Assembly (NCBI RefSeq): GCF_021018895.1
Contig: NC_079368.1
Coordinates: 14,883,856 to 14,947,855 of the forward strand
Source of the DNA: Seriola aureovittata
Lineage: Eukaryota > Chordata > Actinopteri > Carangiformes > Carangidae
Reading direction: 5' to 3'
Length of the DNA: 64,000 nucleotides
Shown: positions 56,001 to 64,000 of the stretch, piece by piece
Layout of the letters: every line of letters begins with the position of its first letter
Position numbering within the stretch: position 1 is the first letter of the stretch
Notes under the pieces: model-generated
The model's database searches: none
What the model was told of the DNA's origin: nothing
Seen by the model: only the letters and a program-made list of their open reading frames with translations
Program-made: the position numbers and the translations under genes

Positions 56001-58393
56001 GTTTACTCCAGACAAAACTGCATTGCCATTATTTAGTAATGGTATGTGATCAGATTGGAATAAAATCAAGCACAATTCTCAAATTCTAAGCACATTGTAA
56101 ACAATATCCTTCATTATTTGGCAGTTCATTGAGTTTACAAAGTCTAATAATTTCCTTGTCCCTTGTGTTTTCTGCTTTTTGAATTGCAATAATATAATGA
56201 TGGTAATTTGACTCACTGGGCTTTCTGCATTTGTCCAGATAATATGAATGAGCTGTTGCTGCATGCTGCTGTTGTCAGGCAGAAGGCGGACATCAGTCAT
56301 CTTCCGGATATCAGCCAGACATTCTTTAACTTTCTTCAGCCACAGTGTTAACACTGCAACAACATGTCATATTTCAACAGATGATATCACCATTTACACA
56401 CATGAATAAACCTGACCTGGATGATACTCACCTTCAAAGGCAAAGTAGTGACAATCTAGCTTCTCCTCACACAAAGCAAAGACAAGAGGAAACAACCCTT
56501 TCAGCAGTAAACACATCTGAAAAGAAGGAAAATTATGGATTTGGTAATGAAAGCAGAACAAGCAGAACAAAAGTAAAAGTCTTTTTTGATGTGGGCTTTA
56601 AGTAGATTTACTTCCGCAGCATCCACACGTGAACTGAGCAAGATGTGAGGTCGACAGCAGGTCAGGAGGCCCCTGCTCACAGCCAGCCTCGCCACTCCAT
56701 CCTTCGCTGTAGGCGTACACTGAACCTGGAGAGCACCAACAGTCAGCAGCAAGGGCTCTGAGGAATAACAGCTATTCCATCAGGAAACTCTAAGAACTGA
56801 CACTCAGATGTAGAATTTGTAGGATAAATAGCAGTAGAACTGAGAAAGACAATACACAAAGGGATACAAAGACAAATAAAATACAAAGAAAAATACAAAG
56901 ATCTTTTTACATTTTACCACATGGGCACATACCTGGGTCTCAATTCCAAAATTTGATGTGCTCAGACTATTTGTCCAGCACTGTTGGTGGTTACCTACCT
57001 AAGGCAGAGACCTGCAGCAGACTCCAGGCAGCAGCTCCTCCAGCTCTGCTCTCTGATGCTGTGTTGATCAGCATGGCCACAGCAGTGCCTGCCAAAAGAC
57101 GAGTGTCCCTGTTGCAGCACTGCAAGACACGACACTGGCTGATAAGATGAAAGGTAATAACAGAACAGGTTTCTGTCTTTTGATTAAGTCACTCTGAACT
57201 AGTGAGTTAATAAGAAACCTGTCCAAGTATTATGTCCATAAGAGCCTGCAGGATCTTCTGCACGGTTGGGCTCCTGTGCTCCTCGTCCCACACCAGAGGA
57301 GCCACTTCACTGGACAACAGCTGAAATGTTTGCAAGCACACCTGCAGAGATCACAGTTTTCAGATCAGTAACAGAGATCACACAGTCGGTCTGAGATGAA
57401 TGTGAAGGATGAAGCACACTGCTCTTCATGCACCTTGACAGCAGTGTAACACAGTGGCCCATCCCTCAGGGATTCTTGTTGCAATACAACAGGGAACAAC
57501 TCGGACACTTTATTCAGCAAGGATAGGTACGACTCTCGCCACACCTCACGACCGACAGTGCTGTCTTCCAGGAACATACAGGCTGAAAAACAAGGTGATA
57601 AAAACTTAGATATGAAATTAATGACATATACTGTAATAACACATCATTTTTAGCCAGCACAAACCTCTTTGCAGATCTTCAAAAGACAATATCTGAAACA
57701 AAGGTAGGACAACGTGAAAATTATCTGCAGTTCCTTTATGCAAACACACGCCAAACAGAAGTGAAGTGAGTTCCATACCTGGTCAGTGTGGACTATGGAT
57801 TGAAAACAGTGATGGGTTTCTCTAAAAACCAACTGGTGGTTCACCTTTGCCAAATGTTGCAGCATCTGAGAAGTAAATAATGAGGTTTGAGGGGGATTGC
57901 ATTTTGTCTTCAGTGTTGCACAGTGAAAAAACACACAGTATCTGCTGACCTGGTCTACTTTACGACAGGCTGTGGAGATGTTGACCGTCTGCAGCTGCAT
58001 GGAGATGAGGAGTCTGACAAGAAGCAGGAGATGGCTCTCTTCTAAACCACCGAGCTGTGCCTCTGAAATCTGTCTCAGCAGCTGGGCAGCCTCCTCTAAA
58101 CAACGCTCCTTACATCTTTTCACGTTATTCCTGTTCATGCAAGCACCATTACTCAGTCATTACAACGCCTTGTTTAAAAAAAAAACATGTGACAAATACT
58201 GACGGATAGAGTGTTTACAGGACAGAAAGAGTTTCACTAAGTTCTGAAACGTGTTGAAGTTTGACACCAACCTGGAGGATTCAGACAGTTTATCCATAAA
58301 GAGCCTGAGTGTTTGGCTGACATTCTCAGGTGCTTGCTCCTGGGTGATCACACAGTCTCGCAGACTTGTCACCAGGTCTTCAAACGGCAACAT
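46751..58393 (-). CDS. THADA/Trm732-family (DUF2428) HEAT-repeat protein, divergent
   Basis: Thirty-one exons join in frame to about 1,880 aa (human THADA 1,953): 58272-58393, 57950-58130, 57779-57865, 57665-57692, 57434-57582, 57219-57341, 56999-57119, 56612-56757, 56432-56516, 56217-56353, 55593-55790, 54770-55499, 54297-54449, 53995-54104, 53722-53882, 53463-53632, 53198-53362, 52944-53092, 52637-52774, 52441-52545, 52149-52349, 51914-52064, 51223-51475, 50763-50999, 50437-50641, 49276-49464, 48068-48327, 47800-47970, 47448-47714, 47157-47359, 46751-46998. The protein is mostly alpha-helical repeats. The DUF2428 signature TRRAAGLP is near residue 1099, with CWAMRNAALQLYSSLCSRM after it. 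Yeast Trm732 supports Trm7 in 2'-O-methylation of tRNA position 32, and THADA also binds SERCA. An in-frame ATG at 58498 would add 35 aa. Divergence suggests a THADA-like paralogue, so no symbol is given. Confidence 0.88.
47001..47064 (+). repeat. (GA)32 microsatellite forming a splice acceptor's polypyrimidine tract
   Basis: A pure run of 32 GA units. On the minus strand it is (TC)32, which runs straight into the acceptor AG (46999-47000) of the last coding exon of the THADA-like gene, so the microsatellite is itself the polypyrimidine tract. Confidence 0.95.
49514..49534 (+). repeat. (GT)n microsatellite
   Basis: About ten GT units in a THADA-like intron, some 50 bases upstream (on the minus strand) of exon 49276-49464. 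Confidence 0.85.
51525..51850. repeat. AT-rich dispersed repeat, THADA-like intron
   Basis: Starts near agagctgaaccaagtccatt then aatcgactaatcgaaagaat and ends near atcaatgattggggaaattg. The ends are roughly inverted (taatcgac versus tgataata). It looks like the same class as 19740-20065 in limk2. Confidence 0.5.
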
Positions 58394-58498
58394 TGTTGGA
58401 CAAACCCCACTATAGTGACTCCTGATGTTTGAACACATTGGCAGCACGCTAGCATAAGTACAGTTGGTCACGTGACATAACTCTAATTCAGTGGTCAT

Positions 58499-59176
58499 TG
58501 TGAAATTACGGCGATATGCTGCCACCTAGAGGTCGGAGTCTGTAGGCTTTCAGTTTATTTAACTAAAATGTATCAAGGTCACCCAACTTCTCAAAGAAAG
58601 AGAGCTCACATTAGAAAAGACTACACGGTTAAGACGTAAATATCAACGAAGTAGAATGTACTTTAATTAATTGAACTAACAACTTCATACTAAAGTAGAG
58701 AATACTCTCCAACACCTTTGTTTAGTCTTTCTTTTAGAAGAAGACGGAATTAACTCCTTAAATAAAGGAGCTTATGTATGTGTTGTTAATAACAGTGGCA
58801 CCTGGACAGTGTGGGGTGGAGCCAGAAGCTATAATGTGCTACAGAAATGGCACTCCAGACTCCAGTATCTCTGTATGACTACTGTAAATAAAGAGTTGAG
58901 GACTAAAAAGAAGAAGGAAAAAAGAGCAAAAATAAAAAACAATACTGAAAAAAATCTGGCTTGAAAAAGCTTGCATGGATGTACTGTAATAGCTGACCTC
59001 GGCAATAGACATTTTCCTCCAGACGAGGTCGCTGTTGTTCATTTAAGTATAATTGTGTTTCTGGTCTTTCCGCAGAACAAGAACTTTTGCAGGCTGTGAT
59101 TCGCTTAAAATATTCGTTGCCATGACATCACTAACAGTTTACAAATATGTCGTCTTTATAATGTGAAGGAAACCAA
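58499..59176. promoter_or_regulatory. Shared head-to-head promoter region, THADA-like gene and tctn2
   Basis: The start codons of the minus-strand THADA-like gene (58393 or 58498) and the plus-strand tctn2 (59177) are about 0.7-0.8 kb apart with no gene between, so the two promoters are divergent and close. A ciliary X-box-like site is at 59116-59129. No TATA box is obvious at either end. Short minus-strand ORFs in this interval look random. Confidence 0.55.
59116..59129 (+). promoter_or_regulatory. X-box-like (RFX) motif upstream of tctn2
   Basis: GTTGCCATGACATC lies 48 bases before the tctn2 ATG. It fits the RFX consensus GTYNCC-AT-RGNAAC at 12 of 14 positions, including the full left half-site and AT spacer. 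RFX factors commonly drive cilium genes through such sites just upstream of the start, so the placement suits a transition-zone gene. Confidence 0.5.
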
Positions 59177-62100
59177 ATGGCTAACGTGGTTGATATGTTC
59201 TGCCCCTCGTCCATTTCACGCCAGGTCATATGTGTTTTACTGCTCTTTTCCTTGGCTCACACTCAAAACGTTGTCGGTAAGTCCCTGATAATATAAACAT
59301 ACGAACAAAGGAATTCATTCGGTTTCACATCAACAAAGCTAACGTTACTTTAGCTAGAACAAAGTTGTGACCTCGGTCAATTGCTAACCGCACACGTTAC
59401 ATCGATTATGTTCATTGTTAATTAATTTAATGTAGCTAACAGCATACAATTATGTAACCGCTATGTTCAACAGTTTTCCAGCCATCCTTTCTCACTGCAA
59501 ATGGACCAGTGGTGTCTGCACTTCTACTCGGAAACACGTCGGATATCTCTCTGAGACTGAGGACGGTATCTCCATCCAACACAACAGGTGAAGGCTAAAA
59601 TAGATTCCCCAGTGCTCTGCCTGAGCATCTCCTTGTAGTTTTGCAGCAGATTAACATAGCAGAACATGAACGGGGATGGGTTCTTGATGAAGTTTTGATG
59701 TTTTTAATTCAAATGAGGGGTGTTTGGAAATATCTGGTTGCCAAAATATACCAGAGAGAAGGAAGGTAGTCATGTAGTTACATTGTGATTATGCAGTCTG
59801 TTGTCATGTTGGACAGATTTGGTGATTGGTGATGGTTTGTTTTGTTTTTTGTTTTTTTACAGGAAGCATTGGTCCTCCATCATGTATGGCTGAGGAAACA
59901 CAGTGGCTGCTCACAAGGGAGCAGGTGGGAAAGGTAAGAACCCAATCTTACAGTGAACACTAATTTTTATCATATTTACAGATAGTGTTAGACAGGCAGT
60001 TAGACAGAGTTTATAGTAATGAAAACCACAAATAATTTAATACTGATATTATGTCAGCATCCATTTTTCCTTATGCCTCATCTTTGTTGCATTTGGTGCC
60101 CCAGACTGCAGTTCGTGTTCTGCTGAGACTGGATAGAAGTCTGCGCTTGTGTGGTGAGAATGAGACAGACATAGACTGCTGTCCTAAGCCACTTTGTGTC
60201 CTGGAGACCCTTCAGGTGTCTGCCTGTGTGGGCGGCACACCTCAGGCATCGCTGCTGATCCAGGCCAAGATACACGCCCTGCTGGTTCCTGCTAATGCTG
60301 GATCTGGTAATTCAAACGAAACTTGTGTCATATCATAATGAGCCTTCGTGCACTTAGAGAGTACCACATTTCTAATTAATATAAACTTCTTATCCATTTC
60401 AGATAATAAAACAGTTATTCCAAACCAAGTGTACCAACCACTCGGCCCTTGTCCCTGTGATCTCACATTCAGAGCATGTGATGTACGCTGTTGCTGTGAC
60501 AAGGTATTTATTATTGCATTATTTTAACAAGTGAACAGTGCATTTTGGCAAATGTTTTTCCTTCTATATTAATCATCAATAATTTGTTCATCTTTCATTC
60601 TGTCAGGACTGCTCCATTGAAGATTTGAAGCTGTTTGAATCCCACTGTCTCCCAGGGCCCTTTGGTGGACAGGTCTCTCCTGCTCCAGATTATCAGTGCT
60701 CTGTGCAGTCCTCTGAAATCTCCCCAGACTGGTTTCCATTTTTATGTGTCAGTTCTTCACCTGAAAACAACCCTTACCTTGGACTCTTTTACCATGGAGA
60801 CACAATGTGAGAAATGATTTAGTAATTGCTTTTTGTGTTTGTTCGTTCCGATTGTGTGATTCATTTATCAATACTTGTGTCATGTTATCATTTATATTTT
60901 GCTCTTTAACTTGTCAAGCACGCCTAAGCCTGGTCCAAACTTCCAAAGTCCTATGTTGTCAGCTCCAGTGCCAGAAAATCTTTATATTGAAGGAAGTCCC
61001 ATTTTAACATTAAATAACCAGTACTTCACCATTCCCCAGGTTAGTTGTGTGTATGTACTCTACAGTTTTTTTGATATTATATTTTTTCCTGTATGTGTTG
61101 CCAAAGCTGTACCAACTAATGCATACTAATGTATGTTTCTGTTCCACAGAAGGTGCTCGGGCGTTGTGTAAACAGTAGTCCTGTAGCATTTTTGAAAAAT
61201 TTCAAAGTCAAATGTGTGACTCTGCTACGCACCTGTCCAACTGGATCTCCCTTACAGACACTACCAATGGAATTGAGGAATAAAGTGAAGACTGGGCAAG
61301 GGGGTATGTTTTACCTGCTAAACATACAGGAGCAATGCTTTGATACATTCTGGTGTATGTGTTTTTAATTTTTGGTTTATATTTTTCCTGTGTATTCAAG
61401 GTGATGTTACAGTGGATGTGAGTGATGAATTGGCCACTGACTTGAGTCAGTTTATTTCAAGCACAGATGCTGTTGCCTCTTCAGGTATGGAGGTTACAAC
61501 ATATCATTACTAAAATAAGAACAACTTGAACTGACAATGAACCTTAATCTTGAAATGTGTTCATATTTCTCTGAAGATGAGAGGCTCGTATGTGAGAATG
61601 TGACCTTAGCAATGGATTATAAATTCTACTGGAAGGGAAATGGCATCACAAGGATCACACTGACACGCACTGTTGGGACCATCACTTTGAATGGTGGTGG
61701 TAAGTGCCCATAACACTTTCCCATGATTCGGCTTAGCACCAGTCAGTGAGTGATACAAATTGAGAGGAATGTTTGATGTGGTTTGGGCTGATATTTGCTT
61801 TCTGTTTCCTAAACAGTGGTGTTAACTACAAGGTATTCTGCTGTATATCTAAACGGAGAAATCACAGATGAGCCCAACTCAGGGAACCCAGGTGAGAGCA
61901 AGATAAAATACTTTGTTCTGATATTGGTTGTGGGAGTGAACTGTTTTGCTAAAAATAGTTCACAGTGCATGCTGCAGTAGCTAACACATGGACATTATGA
62001 ATGACAGGTTACCAGGTGGGAAGGCCTGTCATTGCTGGGATCGTAGACACTTTGGACAATAATACAGGCTCAATACAGAGGATGAAAATCAATCTTTGGA

Positions 62101-63792
62101 AACCAGGTAAAACCTACTAAGTCATGTTATTGATTACTCAAGTAGTTGCATTTATTTCAATAAAGAGATTGAATACATAACATCATTTTCTGATCTGGTT
62201 AACAGTGAGTGATGGACTCTGTTCCACTAATGAGAGGAAACCAATTCTGTTTGGGGAGAATGCAACATCAGGATGTCTGCTACCTATCAGCCGACAGAAT
62301 CTGACTCAGTGTAATCTCCTAAGGTTAGTAGCTCAGCATGAGTTCATGTTTGAACTACAGTATGTCTATGTGTATTGGTGTTGCAATAAAATAGAATGTT
62401 TTTTTCTCCTTTAGAGAGACTGTTACTTCTCTCCAGGCAGCTTTAACTACAGCCACATATGTGTCAAAGAGTGGAAACCCAGATCCTCTAACTGTGACAG
62501 ACTGGGTGAACATAAACTGTAAGTACATGGTGCAAAGAAACAATTCATACAAAGTTTTCTTTTTGTACAGACCACGTACAGTTGTGCAATGACATCATGT
62601 AAATGTGAAATAATATTAACATACACTTTTATTTTAACTTGTAAAACAAATTTAACAGTGTTCTGCCAAATTATTTTTTCTTTTGGATCCAACTGAATGT
62701 TACACACAACGTATAAATTCCAGATGTGACACTGAACTCAAGCACAACTATGGAAGACACCACAAGTTCATGCTATGGGATTTCATCCCACCAACATATC
62801 CATGTATGGAGTCTTATCACCAGCATGGTAGAGGGCATACCTCAAAGGGAAATCCGTGCTCTGCAAATCAGGTGTGTATCAGGTTGCTTAATGCAATGCA
62901 CGGTGTAAATTGTATTCTCAGTGATTATAAGTCAACATATGTCCTCAATTCCCTTAAATCTACAAAGCATTATAAATCGCAGTGAATCAAGAATGCATAT
63001 TTTGCTAATTTTTAGCTACAGCCTCTCCACCTGGGCTATGGATTGTGGAGGAGGTGATGTCTCTCCATGCGTGGACCCAATGGAAACTCAGTTGTTCCCC
63101 ATCACCTCCTCAGTCACCTTTACTGACATTCCTATCAACACGGGACCACCAAAAACCAGGTGCTTCCTCAAACAACAAGACTGACCTTATAAAGAGAGCT
63201 GTTAACTTGAGCCAAATAACTTACTTAATGTATAAGCTGCCTGGCTAATTCTAACCTAGAGTGTGATGCTCTATTTGACTTTTTCTCTCCAGGTTTCAGA
63301 TTAACTTCACAGAGTATGACTGTAGCAGGAATGATGTGTGTTGGCCTGAACTAGCCTTTCCCATCACCAAATATTACACAGGTGGGAAATGATCTAATCC
63401 TTGGAAATCTGTCCAGTGTTTTATTGCTTCCTTTAGGAGATCATTTAATAAATTGGAAACTGTCTTTGTGCTATAAAAATATAATTAATGTGGAAAACAA
63501 AAGTGTAATTGAAAAGTGAGTGCAGGTGATCTCAGAGAGGAACCATGAATTACAAAAAAGCTACTCCCATGTCCCACAGCTCAGCTGTGACACATTTGTG
63601 CGAGAAACACTGCATAAATATGATAATGGAAACTGACATTAATGACTTACTTTACCTTTATCCTCCCCAGGTGAGCCATATTCCCAGTCACTGGCCAAGG
63701 GCCTTATCTTGGTTTTCTTCTTTATCACTGCATCGATTCTTGGGACTCCATGGAGACAAATCCGACAGGCGTGGAACAGTGCCAATCTATAA
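59177..63792 (+). CDS. tctn2: Tectonic-2, ciliary transition-zone protein
   Basis: Eighteen exons join in frame to 722 aa (human 697): 59177-59276, 59474-59587, 59863-59933, 60105-60306, 60403-60503, 60607-60806, 60919-61039, 61150-61303, 61401-61484, 61577-61699, 61817-61891, 62008-62106, 62206-62323, 62415-62518, 62724-62871, 63016-63159, 63293-63381, 63671-63792. An N-terminal signal peptide ([14 protein letters not shown]) is followed by the Cys-rich tectonic domain with [14 protein letters not shown] and [12 protein letters not shown], then [18 protein letters not shown]. The C-terminal end has [20 protein letters not shown] and a terminal hydrophobic helix (about 692-708). These blocks match TCTN2 rather than TCTN1 or TCTN3. 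Tectonic-2 belongs to the MKS/B9 complex that gates the ciliary transition zone and supports Hedgehog signalling; loss in people causes Meckel or Joubert syndrome. Confidence 0.96.
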
Positions 63793-64000
63793 AACTCTGA
63801 GAAAAATGTAGATGAAGACATGCATTTGGAGGGATGCTGGGAGAGTGGTAGACTAAATAAGATTATGTATTTTAATGTTACTGAAATGTATTTTGATAAT
63901 ATAGTTTTTACATTTTTTGGGGGAATGTAAATAGTTGTCTTGGTGAGCTATTTTGTAATAAAAATATTTTTTTCTATCATTTATTTTAGGCTCATTCCCT
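63793..64000 (+). other. tctn2 3' UTR
   Basis: Short UTR after the TAA at 63790-63792. An AATAAA hexamer at 63957-63962 followed by T-rich sequence suggests cleavage near 63980. The window ends just after. Confidence 0.7.

Noticed and set aside
56999..57032. Alternative donor CAG/GTCTCT about 16 bases inside the exon 56999-57119
   Set aside because: The stronger donor GTAGGT at 56998 pairs in phase with the acceptor at 56757, giving a continuous reading; the alternative would need a weaker site and a different acceptor.

Overview
The window is a stretch of animal nuclear DNA, most likely from a ray-finned (probably percomorph) fish. It holds five intron-containing protein genes, all rebuilt exon by exon from reading-frame, splice-site and phase agreement. 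The gene set, the compact introns, the many short inverted-repeat elements, the tRNA-derived SINE fragment and the CA/GA microsatellites all fit a teleost. There is no sign of bacterial, phage or CRISPR content.

Layout. 488-10825 (minus): the first eight coding exons of an SLC6 Na+/Cl- coupled transporter closest to the 'inebriated' (ine) type; its 3' exons lie outside the left edge. 10826-17142: intergenic, with a non-LTR retrotransposon fossil and a CpG-richer block. 17143-33750 (plus): limk2, complete, 16 coding exons, 665 aa, with 3' UTR to about 34.9 kb. 37276-42975 (minus): pik3ip1, complete, 6 coding exons, 281 aa; it converges on limk2, and the pair is also adjacent in mammals. 42976-46750: intergenic, with a large CA repeat and a thiopurine-methyltransferase-like exon fossil. 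46751-58393 (minus): a complete 31-exon, about 1,880-aa THADA/Trm732-family (DUF2428) gene, rather divergent from mammalian THADA. 59177-63792 (plus): tctn2 (tectonic-2), complete, 18 coding exons, 722 aa, head-to-head with the THADA-like gene across a short shared promoter region that contains a ciliary X-box-like site.

The genes are not an operon and have unrelated jobs: solute transport, actin control through cofilin kinase, PI3K inhibition at the membrane, tRNA modification support, and the ciliary transition zone. The unusual items are the ine-type transporter (a clade mammals lack), a nearly perfect 52-bp-arm hairpin in limk2 intron 2, the divergent THADA-like gene, and a (GA)32 microsatellite that serves as the polypyrimidine tract of that gene's last splice acceptor. 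I see no evidence for a wholly new multi-gene system.
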